From: Siphonodentalium dalli
Lineage: Eukaryota > Mollusca > Scaphopoda > Gadilida > Siphonodentaliidae
Assembly (NCBI GenBank): GCA_032622095.1
Contig: CP136068.1
Location: 60,162,025 to 60,226,024 of the forward strand
Direction: 5' to 3'
DNA: 64,000 bases
This document shows positions 22,051 through 32,524 of the stretch, piece after piece. Within the stretch, counting starts at the first letter, position 1, and every line of letters starts with the position of its first letter. The position numbers and the translations under genes are program-made. The notes below the pieces were generated by a model. The model did no database searches. It was not told the DNA's origin and worked only from the letters and a program-made list of their open reading frames with translations.

Positions 22051-22900
22051 AAAATGACTTTTAGCCCCATGGAGTTGACAAATATTGATTTGTCAGTAAA
22101 TTGTCACATTTGTTATGTTTTCTGGATTGCTTATATATAAAGATCAGGTTAACGAAATATTTGTTGTGATTGAAACTTCCAGCGGTTCGCCAGACTTAGG
22201 GTTTTTTATTTGTCATAACATGCATGCTCCATCACAAATCCGATGTCCTTGTAATTGCATACCCTATTTTGCCCCATTAGACAGTAATAAAAGTGCTTAA
22301 CTGGTCTTCATCTCATGGTTTTGGGTACTAAATTTCCCAGGTTCACAAAACTGACATTCGCTGAAACTGGTATTTTGACATATATCTATATCAGAGCTGT
22401 TAAGTTTCACAGATTGTCCGTGAGAACGGATTGTCCGTGAGACTCACAGATTGCTATGGACAAAACCTCCAAAACACGGAAGACCACCCAATTCTCCCGC
22501 ATTGTGCAGATGTACTGTTGCCGTCGGTAACATCAAGAGTAATTTCATATTCATCATTATTCAGTACTAATCAGCAGTACTAATTGAGACTAATTAATGT
22601 TCACACCCCTTCGTAGCCGTGCGAGCTGTCGTAAAAGTATAAACCATAGATTTAATAATGCGACTTAAATAACTACTAAGTCACAAACCATGCGAACGGA
22701 TGTGTTCATTTCGTTTGCGGGTAAAACTGTATAGACGAGTCCATTTTGTAGTTTCGGTTTAACTCATGTCCGATTGTATATCCGGCCGTATCTGGTGGAA
22801 CGCATACATGTCTGGTTGTGACCTTTGTAACTTGGGTTCGTTTTTACTTATTTTAAACGAAGTTTCTGCTTCTTAATTTTGTTAATAAATGGTGGAAAGT
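22051..22900. other. Intronic sequence, nothing firm
   Basis: About 120 bp at 22760-22900 resemble 26340-26460 (TCTGGTTGT, ACGAAGT, TCTGCT, ATAAATGGTGG). Otherwise nothing is recognised. Confidence 0.45.
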
Positions 22901-22929
22901 GTGCATTTCTTTTGGGGATTAAGGGAGCG

Positions 22930-23170
22930 TCTCAAAAGTCTTTGCGGAATCCGCAAATATTTTCCGAAACGTCGAGATTTCCGCAATGCTATCGTCTGAA
23001 TTTTTCCGCAAATGTTCCGAAAAACGCCATGAGTTTTCCGCAAAATTACCGAAACGTTACATAAAGATTTCCGCAAACGCCATGAGTTTTCCGCAAAAAT
23101 TACCGAAACGTTAAATAAAGATTTCCGCAAACATTCCGCTATTTTCCGCAAAGTCCGTAACGTCGACATT
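22930..23170 (+). repeat. Array of TTTCCGCAAA-type short repeats
   Basis: TTTCCGCAAA, CGCCATGAGTTTTCCGCAAA and TTACCGAAACGTTAxATAAAG recur with a period near 54 bp at the best-kept place (about 23020-23130). Frames stay open through it by virtue of the repeat. Confidence 0.75.
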
Positions 23171-23289
23171 GCGGAAAGTAATATTCTTAAAACGTTGAAA
23201 ATTCATGATGGGAGACTGGACTCATTGCCGGAAGTAAATTTCGCCGGAATGGACATTTCGCCGAAAGACATTTTCGATGGAGTGACAGT

Positions 23290-23400
23290 TGCTGGAATAT
23301 TAAAATCCCGTAATTAGTCATTAGTGAAGACTGATTGACATAGGTATTATAATCCTGCGAACTGCTAATTAATCATTAGTGAAGACTGTTTGACATAGGT
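23290..23400 (+). repeat. Two tandem ~60-bp units
   Basis: TAATTAGTCATTAGTGAAGACTGxTTGACATAGGTA occurs at about 23310 and again at about 23370, with small differences. Confidence 0.8.
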
Positions 23401-23417
23401 ACTATGAAAACAAAGCT

Positions 23418-23625
23418 TCCTTCCTGGCACGTGTGATTATTACCATCATTTGTGTTTTACCGACAATACTGTTACCTGAGGTGTCTTCCTTCCTCGCACG
23501 TGTGATTATTACCATCATTTGTGTTTTACCGACAATACTGTTACCTGAGGTGTCTTCCTTCCTCGCACGTGTGATTATTACCATCATTTGTGTTTTACCG
23601 ACAATACTGTTACCCGAGGTGTGTT
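23418..23625 (+). repeat. 69-bp tandem repeat, three near-identical units
   Basis: The unit GTGTCTTCCTTCCTCGCACG... GTGATTATTACCATCATTTG... occurs three times in 69-bp steps. Because 69 is a multiple of three, open frames of 60-76 codons with 23-residue repeats appear on both strands. The first unit differs slightly at its start. The near-identity implies recent expansion and likely length polymorphism. Confidence 0.92.
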
Positions 23626-24399
23626 CATATTACATATTACAATTCACCCGAAGCCATTGGTGATCCGTAGTAAGTATGTTGTTTTAGCGGTGGTGATCCG
23701 TAGTAACTAGGTTGTTTTTGCGACTTTCATACGGTATATATATCACTGGCTTTACAACATTTACCATATCATCCAAAATGGATAGAACTACGAATGTTGA
23801 GTTGTGTATTGCTTGTCATAAAACTGTGTTTGTGCACAATAATGCAATAACTTGCGATAAATGTCAGAAATTTTCAATTGTCCCACAATACACCTACATA
23901 TAAGTAAATTTATTCCGGCGAAAAGTCGTATATCTCGGCGAAATGTCTTAAATTACGGCGAATAGTCCCGACCTTCGGCGAAGTTGTCGTCAGTTTCCGG
24001 CGAACTGTCCCAAATCTCGACGAAGTGTCCGGAAAATTGTTCCGACGAAATATACTTCCGCAAATCGTGACGATAACGTCGCAATTAAGAGACAAGACGC
24101 ATCACAAACGCGCACCTGACACACAATGCATTAAAGGGATTGTTAATCAGCACTGTAAATATAATTGCTCGAATCAACAAACAAACGTGCTATATTTTAA
24201 TATGATCATTCAAAACACTGTATCCACAGTTTTATAAACTCTTCTATCATTACGATAGTTTTATCAGAATAGTTTTACTATTATCGTTTTATATACCCAA
24301 TATACTGGGGTGCTTCTCACCTAAATGAGGGATTTCCATAACAAGCAATTAGTTACCACGCTGGACAAAACAAGTGTCCACTTAACCGTGGTGCGGTTG

Positions 24400-24560
24400 T
24401 TGTTTCCACCGCGGCCGAACTGCAACAACATCGCGGCCACACCGGCTAACTGCAGTTGGTCCGCGGTTTAATTGCCGCTCGGCCGCGGTGTAGGCCTATA
24501 CTTGCCGTCCGGCCGCGGTATACTTGCCTTTCGGCCGCGGTGTACTAGCCGTTTTTAGAA
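24400..24560 (+). repeat. GC-rich GGCCGCGGT short-repeat cluster
   Basis: CGGCCGCGGTxTACTTGCC-type units of about 25 bp recur five or six times in otherwise AT-rich sequence. SacII-like CCGCGG palindromes make it a local CpG-rich patch. Confidence 0.75.
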
Positions 24561-24816
24561 TGATGTTGAAAAACACAAAGAGGGCACTATAAATGTGGTT
24601 TGTTTGAGCCCATTGTTTAGCCAGACGATCTATTCAGTGTGTTGGAGATCTGATACGTCAGGCGACAAGGTGTGATATAGTATATAGTCGACGTCCTACC
24701 GGTATACTAAATTAAATTACACTAATTTAAACTATAATTATTTGGTTTGAAATTACATTGCGTGGTAAAAGTGTGTTTCGCCCGCGAACATTTTATGAAC
24801 CCAAGGGGCTTGTTAC

Positions 24817-25145
24817 ATGAGCCGGGACAACTCGGCTAGCCGAGTCAACTCGGTCTGCCAGGACAACTCGGTCGCGCTGTTAAATGAGTCGAGACAACTC
24901 GGTCAACCGGTTGACGTGCACAAAACTAGCTGTCAATCACCGAGTCACGGTGTAATGTGGGTGGTCATTAGACGTCACTCACATGACGCGAACATTCTAT
25001 TGGCTGACGTCATGAAAGTCACAACGAATCGTGTAACGTTCCATGTCTAGCCGGGATGACTCGCTGTTAGCATAGACTAAAAATCCTTCCTTCATATATG
25101 CTGTTACATGGACCAAGTTGTCCCGGCTAACAGAGTTGTCTCGGC
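24817..25145. repeat. Inverted clusters of GGGACAACTCGG units
   Basis: Forward units (AGCCGGGACAACTCGG, GCCAGGACAACTCGG, GAGACAACTCGG) at 24820-24910 face inverted units (AGTTGTCCCGGCTAACAGAGTTGTCTCGGCC) at 25112-25145. TGTTACATG lies beside both. This is another foldback-like layout, cut on the right by the retroelement tail at 25146. Confidence 0.6.
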
Positions 25146-25570
25146 CATTCAATTCAATTAAGTTTATTCTGGTCGTCAATTATAGACATTACAGAAGAGT
25201 TGTATACATAAATACAATATATATGATTTCGGGAGTTAAATAGAGCGGTTAATTTATAAGTGTTTGGTCTCTGATAGAAGTAGGGTTTCAGATATTTTAT
25301 TCTTAGTTTGCTAAGTTCCCTACAATTCAGTACCATGTGGTATTCATCGCCGATTTTGAGATTACAGAGAGTGCAGATTCTGTCCGAATAATCTGTATTC
25401 GTCCAAGCGCCGAGTTCTTTTGGGAGTTTGTGGTTTCTAGTGCGGAAAGCTAAATTATTGTGAACTGCTCTATTATCATCAGGGGATATAGGTAATTCTC
25501 TCGTTCAAATTTGACTTTATAATCCTGCAAAATGCGAATCTGCTTGTACAACGTAAACCGGAACCACCCA
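25146..25570 (-). pseudogene. 3' end of a CR1-like non-LTR retrotransposon
   Basis: The minus strand reads through LAFRTRNHKLPKELGAW, RICTLCN..GDEYHMVLNC and LKPYFYQRPNTYKL to a stop, then AATAAA and an (AATTG)-rich tail. CTLC...YH....C is a C-x2-C-x8-H-x4-C knuckle at the polymerase C-terminus. It could be the missing 3' end of the element at 27331-29360, with the middle lost, or a separate 5'-truncated copy. One frameshift splits it near 25340. Confidence 0.75.
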
Positions 25571-26630
25571 GCGCCCAGTGTATTATGGGAATTGGTGAAA
25601 TCGAGCATTGTTGACCACCATTCTTGAATGTATGTTCAAATCTTTTCAATAGTTACTATAAAGACAAAGTCGCGGGGCATCTTGCCAGTGGACTTTTGAT
25701 TAAACTTGAAAGAGAATATCGCCGAGAAAGTGACATGCAATCATGTTCACTCAAACAACGGTATACGATGTAGCAAACCATGTTCATTGCTACACATTCC
25801 TCGTGCCCAATTTCTGAATAATTAATGCTGACGTAATTCGCGTGCACCTGGCATTTGAGAGATACAGATGCGCGCAAAAATAACGGCGATTAACAAGTTC
25901 CCAGTCATGGGTTTTATTCACTTTTTTGTGGCAATGTTCGTAAGATTACTACAGTAAATGGGCATATATAATAGTTTTTACCTCCTCTTAATGATATAAT
26001 TATATGATATAGGTCATCAACTGACCACATTGGTAGGCCTAATCTTTATTGGCTTGTCAAAGTTACCCAAGTGTGTCAGTGTATGACCTGCTTATACTGA
26101 GATTTGTACTCAATTTCTACCCATGCCGTTTCTGACGGAATTATTAATTGAAGGTCACATTAATTTTCGCAGTTGAATTCACACAACATGTCCAGAAAAA
26201 CAGTGGTCGGATTAATTTGAATGGACATGTCTTCCAATGCAAATCGCCTGAGTAAACGTTACAGTTGCAAATATAGTTGGGTGTGCATGCCATATACATG
26301 ATTTTCGTGCTTGTGAATTAAAACAATAAGATGAGTCAATTTATTCCAACTTTGTACTTTAGTTTTCACGCATATCTGGTTGTATCCGGTGGAATTCTGA
26401 GTATTTTCACTTAGTTTATACGAAGTGTCTGCTGCTTTCTCTTCATAAATGGTGGTACCTCCCACTCACATCAGCTCTATTACAATTTACCAATAGGACA
26501 TTCATTACCATTTTATTTAGGTATATATATTTATAAAATAAACAGAAATAGAAACTCATAAAAACTTTTTATGTTATCTTCATCATAAAAATTATTTTTG
26601 GAACATGAACAAAATTGGGCATGCCTACTG
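25571..26630. other. Intronic sequence, nothing firm
   Basis: Only short chance ORFs occur. The 26340-26460 part resembles 22760-22900. Confidence 0.45.
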
Positions 26631-26639
26631 CAAAAATCA

Positions 26640-27330
26640 TCCACAACTTGTAAGCGATTGCAGGACACGCTGGGCCAATATTTACCATTTTCCATATTTT
26701 GGCGGCCATTTTGGCAGCCATTTTGAGCCAAAGTAAGAATTTTGGTTCACTTACATTACAAAGTTCTGTTCATTTCTTGTTGAAATATGACTAGAATCCC
26801 AATTGTGATTTTTCGTGAAATTTTATACTGCATTCTGTAAAATCGAATTTTTGAGGGATCAGAAGGGGCTAGGATCCCAATAATTGCATATTAATTGCTC
26901 CAATGATCAGGTAATATACAAAACACAAAATAAAGTCATATTACTCAACCAGTTCCAAACAGCATGAACTGATCTAGAAGATATTTGTGAAAAAACATCA
27001 TATTTTCAACTTCCGGTGACCATTTTGGTGGCCATCTTGGATGGTGAGTTTCAATTTTGCCCCAAAAAAGTGTCATTATGTCTCAGCTTCACGAAAATAT
27101 ATACATTTGTATACATTTTATCAGATTTTCCCGCTATAATTTGCATAATACTGGTCTGAAAAACGGCGGCCATGATGGACGCCATCTTGTCTGGAGTCTA
27201 CACGGCCACTTTTTTTCTTGTTAACATTGCTTAAAAGTTGAAGGACATAATAAGGAACAAAATGAGTTGGGTGAAGTTAAGTCCCAGGGGGGAGGGGGGG
27301 TGTAAGGATACCCCTATTAGATCCGGACTA
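26640..27330 (-). mobile_element. Solo arm fragment of the giant palindromic element
   Basis: This is the same orientation and sequence as 19310-20025, ending CTATTAGATCCGGACTA at 27330. It covers the outer ~690 bp of the arm and stops where the arm at 8730 reads ACAAGTTGTGG. The right end abuts the coding sequence of the CR1-like element exactly, so it inserted into, or replaced part of, that element. Confidence 0.85.
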
Positions 27331-29360
27331 TTATATTCTTTCAACTTATGCACAAGGCCGACGTGCCGAACTTTGTCAAACGCCTTACTTATATCGAAGA
27401 AGAGAAGTCTAACATCAAGGCTATTATCCAATGATTCACTAATTATGTGAGAAATCTCAGTGATTTGGTTTGATGTAGAATCGCCCGAGAGGAAACCCGA
27501 TTGAAACTTCGTGAACACTTTGTTTTTTTAACAACACATTTCTCATATACTTTCCCTTGACAGCTCAGAAAAGATATAGGCCTATAGTTCCCTGGATCAG
27601 AACGGTCTCCCTTCTTGAAAATAGGTACAACATTTGATCTTTTCCAAAAAAAGAGTTGTTCATGAAAATTTTGAAGACAATATATAAGGGTTTAGCTATG
27701 CTATGCTAAGACAATTTTTTAGAATTCATGGGCTAATGTCGTCGTAACAACATGCTTTATCACTATGTAGGTTTTTAAGTACCTCGATAACATCATCTTC
27801 TGTTATTTTAACAGTATCGAATGTCGCAGAAGTGGGTCTTGGGTTGGGATTCAAAGGGTCAGATTCGGAATCATCAACCGATGAAATGCTGCAGAAGTGG
27901 TCATTTAAGACTTTTGCTTTTTCGTAGTTACTCGAATATATAAGTCCTTTCTGTTCTGGAGGAGGAATATCAGTTTTGGAGTTTCGGCTTTTCAATTTAT
28001 TAAAAGTTTTCCACCATGTTGATGTATTTGGAACATTTAGAGATGCCTGCATTCTATCTAACATGTCTTTTTTGGATGTCCTTATTGCTGATGCAATGTT
28101 GTTTCGTTTCCTTTTGTACGAGTTCCAGTTTTGTTCATTACGAGTTAACACAACTTTATGGTATAGGCGTTTGCGCTAGTTAATCATAGTTTTGATTTTT
28201 GGGGTAAGCCATTCATGTTCAGTTTTCCGCATCGAATAATTTTATGTGGAATTAATTCATTAACTTTTTCATGGATTATTTTAGTCAAAGCTGAAGTCAT
28301 GTCTTCGAGGTTTTGTGTTCTAAGTAATGATCGCCAGTCAACAGAGGAAATTGCGCTATTTAAGCAATCGTAATCGGCACGGTCATAATTGTAAATTTTA
28401 TCGGGAGTATGCTTTCTTGATTGGGCGTTTGTAGGTGGTATCAATCTCTACAAATACTGGGACGTGGAAACAGATATAGTTCCCCAAAAAAGGGTCAAGT
28501 ATTCCACTCGAAGTAACATTACACTCTTCATCGGTAAGTATAACATCAATTAAAGTTTCTGAGTGCTCTGTAAAATTTGTACTGTGTTTTAGCATCTGTT
28601 TCATGCTAAACTTGGAGCATATTCCTTTGATATTTCCGCATGAAGGTGAATATTGATTTTCATTTAAATCACCCGCAAAGACAAGGTGTTGGGGGCATGT
28701 GTCAGTTGCACAATCAAGGGTTTTCAGGATTCTATTCCAACAATCAATCGTTGGCGGTCGATATATAATTCCAATGAGTATCTTTGTTGCTATTGTTGTG
28801 GTATAAACTTCACTCCAAATACATTCAAGGTCATCACGTTCTATGTCAAGTCAACGTTTGTATTGTTGATTGCTTATATACGCTATTACTCCCCCACCAA
28901 GGTCCACTCTGTCGTTACGTTCTGGTGCATGAAAACCATCAACTTTGAGTTCATCTTGTGTTGTTTTATCGTCTAGCCAAGTCTCGGTGAATCCACATAT
29001 ATCATAATTCGACATTTCTGTCACAAGGACATCCAATTTGGGAACAATGCTCTGTATATTTAAATGTAAAATCTTTATAGTTTTGTTTACAATAGGACCA
29101 GGGTTCTCACTTATATGATATATCTCCACAAAGCAGCAGTAGTTTCCGAATCCAACATGGGGAAAATCAAAATTGGGTTAACACCTTTTGTTTCGTAGTG
29201 GTAGTATTCATCGAGAGCACAGTACACATGGCTGCCTTCCAATTGATAACAATCGATGACAATAAATATCAGCAGAATCAAGTCAAGTATCAGTCTAAGG
29301 TCCGTTCCTTTTATAATCACAATGATTGAAGCCACTAATAGTTTCGATGACAGCATTTAC
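27331..29360 (-). pseudogene. CR1-like non-LTR retrotransposon: 2A-like motif, AP endonuclease, start of reverse transcriptase
   Basis: Reading right to left: a hydrophobic N-terminal frame (29111-29356); a split 2A-like motif (LLLLCGDI in one frame, ENPGP in another) at about 29095-29135; the endonuclease with ILHLNIQS, FTETWLDD, GGGVIAYIS (28851-29090), then IYRPP and AGDLNEN (about 28650-28780) and IDVILTD. Then come a linker and the RT N-terminus (WWKTFNKLKSR, NYEKAKVLNDHFC, ITEDDVIEVLKNL..DKACCYDDISP at 27726-28151), and finally FLSGDSTSNQ and LLFFDISKAFDKV with the first catalytic Asp. The order matches CR1-type elements. At least four frameshifts or stops are present, and the rest of the RT is missing because the solo arm at 26640-27330 abuts it. 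Confidence 0.88.
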
Positions 29361-30700
29361 ATCTGAATGATTTGTGGGATCGAGTCGCATGGTTATAAAA
29401 CAGACCCACCCTGAACCTATATTCAGCGATTGGACACATCTTTGTTATAGTATACAAAGCTATTTATTGGTGCAGTTGTGGCTCTTAGTTGAGATTGCAT
29501 ACTCAAGTATTCATAAGCTGTTTGGTGCCATTCGAGGGTTTTATATCTGCGCTGGGTGTGATAGAGTACAGAGTGGAGAGTGCAGTTTGAAAGGAAGTGT
29601 GAAACTGAAATAAAGAGGAGAGAAAGGACTGTTTCTCTGATACAAAATGAAAGTGGAGGAGAAAAAGATAAACGAGAAGTGAGAGGCGAGATACCATGGA
29701 TGGTGATTTACTCCAGTCCATAGCGGTTGATTCTTATTTGTTACTACATTGTATGTAATATTCCTTTCCGCATATTTCACGGCCTTTGACACCGTGACAA
29801 TGAACACGTGCTTATCGCTTAATCATATAACAGGCCTGGGGCTCTCGATGGGATATTTCGTGAAGCGTGTACAATACAGAATAACAACGATGTCAGGATA
29901 GGAGTTGGAAACATTATGTTATAATATGTTACATATAAACGCACTGGTTTAACAATAGTTAATATAAAATGTTTGAAAAGATTAGGTAAACAAAATAACA
30001 TGTGATTCCGATTTGTTGACCTAAAAACTCAAGGTAGCTAGGTAAGTGTATGTCGGAATTTTCAAAGATGTATACTACTAGCATAAAGTGTGTTGATTTT
30101 TTAACATAACTACCGGTTTATGAACGTAGTTCTTGTAATGGAAATGTGATTTTATTGTCATATAATTCGGTAGAAATACAAATTGTACACAAAACATGTC
30201 AACATGGCGAATTTACATTGGAACTGAAAGTGAAAATGAAAGTAAGATACTAGGATCCCATGAGGTACATGTAGCTCTGCGTGATTCCGCAATAATACAT
30301 AAAATAGGTCCCGAATATATCACTGTTTAATTGTTTATAATCACAATGACATTTGCTTGTGAATAAAACAATGCAAATGGTTCAATATTGATGTACATGT
30401 ATATTTACGGATGCCTACATGTATACCGGTAGCTCCAAAATCGTGAAGTACAATATAGAGCATGTGGTCGCCTTGTCTAGGAAATTTTAACACGCTGTAC
30501 CTAAGCTACTTGACCAAATTGAAATTACAGGAGGAGGACCTCAACCAAATGAGGATGATCTTACTCAAAAATAAAACGAAACTATGGCCAGTTTCTTAAT
30601 AAACTATTGCATTTTATAAGGCAACAAGACAGATACAAAATTGCCGTTATATGACAATATATTTGGCCATCATATCGCATGGTAGACAAAACATGCCTGT
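29361..30700. other. Intronic sequence, nothing recognised
   Basis: Short overlapping ORFs occur at 29374-29807, without motifs. The left part may be 5' UTR of the CR1-like element. Confidence 0.45.
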
Positions 30701-30749
30701 CAGGCCGTCATAAAGACGTCCCGTGTTTATGACTACCTACACTGTGTTA

Positions 30750-30960
30750 TCTTTCATTGGCGGTTATATTGACCGCATATTGTTGTGTTGACTGTTACAC
30801 CAACCGAGTTATATTGCGTTGATGGTTACCTCGACCGCATTTAAAATTACAACCGCGTTGGGAGTATTAATGTTACGACCGCGTTGCGATAACACTAAAA
30901 CCGAGTTGATGGTACTTTTTCAATGCGATCTCACGGCGGTTCCAATGCGGTCAAGAGGGA
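30750..30960 (+). repeat. Degenerate GACCGCGTTG short-repeat cluster
   Basis: Phrases such as TTGACCGCAT, CAACCGAGTT, TACGACCGCGTTG and AAACCGAGTTGATGGTA recur about every 25-30 bp, resembling the other foldback unit arrays in this window. Confidence 0.5.
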
Positions 30961-31024
30961 CACTTATTTTGAGAATATGTGTATACCAAATACACGCACA
31001 TGCCTCCATACCACATGCACTCAC

Positions 31025-31128
31025 CTGAGAGTTCTTGAATTCTGAATACAATGTGAAGAGGACGTGTAAAGCCTGCACCTTCTCATTGTGATGTGGAGAT
31101 CCTTTGTAGATTGGGATGTCTAATATAG
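31025..31128 (-). CDS. IFT46: IFT46 internal exon C
   Basis: This 104-bp exon has a minus-strand acceptor tgtttcaatttcag and a donor CAG|gtgagt. After two bases finishing the split codon it encodes 34 residues: ILDIPIYKG, a polar insert SPHHNE, then KVQALHVLFTLYSEFKNSQ. The blocks ILDIP.YK and LH.LF.LYSEFKNSQ are the most conserved part of IFT46. Compared with the human protein as I remember it, about six residues are extra between YK and QALH. The exon ends on a codon boundary, so the next exon must begin with histidine of the NSQHF motif, as exon D does. It lies immediately upstream (in plus coordinates, left) of the 34-bp palindromic minisatellite at 31304-31830. Confidence 0.93.
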
Positions 31129-31303
31129 CTGAAATTGAAACAAATTCCATTGATTATTGCAGTCACATCTCATGACCCCATGTTGCCTGATAAGGTGGCT
31201 TTTTTGGTCAAACAAAGAAGCATAAATCTGTCAAAAATAATCAGACAATTACCAAAAACGAACTTGACCTGTGTCTTTTCAAATACGGACTGGCTACATT
31301 GCT

Positions 31304-31408
31304 GTATACGGTACTCTAGCCGAACTGCTTGAGTGTAGTATATGGTACTCTAGCCGAACTGCTAGAGTGTAGTATACGGTACTCTAGCCGAACTGCTAAA
31401 GTGCCGTA
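31304..31408 (-). repeat. 34-bp palindromic minisatellite, three units (reverse)
   Basis: GTATACGGTACTCTAGCCG starts units at 31304, 31338 (one change) and 31372, exact 34-bp steps. The units are the reverse complement of those at 31585-31830. Confidence 0.9.
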
Positions 31409-31559
31409 GATTATTTTGTTGCTTGGCACGCATGTACATAGAATGACGTCAACGTCAATTGCTCGGGTTCTTCATTATCTGCATATTGATGTCAACCAAA
31501 TACTCTGATCAAACACGGTACTTAGCAGTTTGCTGGGTAAAATGTGGTATGCATAAGGC

Positions 31560-31830
31560 CCGGTACTTTAGCAGTTCAGCTTGCCGTATATGGTACTTTA
31601 GCAGTTCAGCTAAAGTGCCGTATACGACACTTTAGCAATTTGGCTAGAGTGCCGTATACGGTACTTTAGCAACCCGGCTAAAGTGCCGTATACGGTACTC
31701 TAGCCGCACTTTAGCAGTTTGGCTAGAGTGCCGTATACGGCACTCTAGCAGTTCGGTTAGAGTGCCATATACAGTACATTAGCAGCCCGGCTAAAGTGCT
31801 GTATAGTGTATACGTTACTCTTGCCACGGC
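31560..31830 (+). repeat. 34-bp palindromic minisatellite, six to seven units (forward)
   Basis: The consensus unit begins GCCGTATACGGTACTTTAGC and ends AGTTCGGCTAAAGT. Each unit holds two dyads: GCCGTATACGGC, and ACTTTAGC/GCTAAAGT around a 6-base loop. Paired substitutions (CTCTAGC with GCTAGAG, CTTTAGC with GCTAAAG) keep the stem intact in several units. With the opposite cluster at 31304-31408 it forms an inverted pair about 150 bp apart, next to IFT46 exon C. Confidence 0.88.
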
Positions 31831-31864
31831 CTTTCAAATATAAATCGAAAAATTCTCGCGGACA

Positions 31865-32110
31865 ATAAAGTTGTAGTCTGTCAGCCAAACCCTGATTTTT
31901 GGCTGATGCTTGTTTTCAGGTATAATGTTTTTTTCTTTGCGGATTCTGGTCATCTGGGGTATCCATCTGAAAAACCACCAGCAGTCTTGAGGAATTTGAG
32001 AAATTGGGGTAAAACCAAGATGGCAGTCAAAATTGCTGCCATTGCCACAAGGAGAAGGTTTCTACTGGAAAGAACCGGAAAAAGTAGAGCACTAGCAGAA
32101 TCATTATGCT
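31865..32110 (+). repeat. Second copy of the 21840-22050 repeat
   Basis: It shares CAGCCAAACCCTGATTTTTGG and downstream words; see 21840-22050. Confidence 0.75.
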
Positions 32111-32524
32111 TTTAGGATCTCATTATGTTATTTCGTCCGAATATGTGATGCTGGTATGGTGGCTAAAATGTAAAATGTTGGGACAATATACTGGATACGA
32201 AGTCGTGTGGCTTCTTCCCTGAGAGTTGACGTATAGCTACAATTAATTGAATAGACTGAAACAGTCAGGACATGATAATACTTGCCCTGCTGTTGATCTA
32301 CACAATGGTGACTTCTATCATTAAAGATGGAGGAGCAAATGTTATAAATATATATCTTTGGTTACCAATTGGCCGAAGTTAAAATGTTTTGAAAGTGGAC
32401 AGAAAATCATTGATATCAGTCAGTGGTATAGAGGTTTGTCGAGCCCATGTTTTATGACAAACCATGCAACTCATGTGTGCTTGCTATGGGCGTAAACCAA
32501 TAATTTACAAGGTCTGATAAAATA
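32111..32524. other. Intronic sequence, nothing recognised
   Basis: There are no repeats or frames of note. Confidence 0.45.

Larger units (their letters stand above)
23225..24070. repeat. Foldback-like pair of CGGCGAAATGTCC short-repeat arms
   Basis: Reverse-complement units (TTTCGCCGGAATGGACATTTCGCC) at 23240-23275 face forward units of GGCGAAxTGTCC at 23920-24060. About 640 bp, including the 69-bp array, lie between. This resembles the foldback design of the 13982-15402 element, but no target duplication was identified. Confidence 0.55.

Noticed and set aside
30920-31150. Treating the 76-codon ORF here as a small gene starting at its ATG
   Set aside because: The conserved part is bounded by AG and GTGAGT; residues outside it are intron. 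It is exon C of IFT46.
31304-31830. CRISPR-like array
   Set aside because: Units are contiguous with no unique spacers, the context is eukaryotic, and the clusters are inverted palindromic minisatellites.
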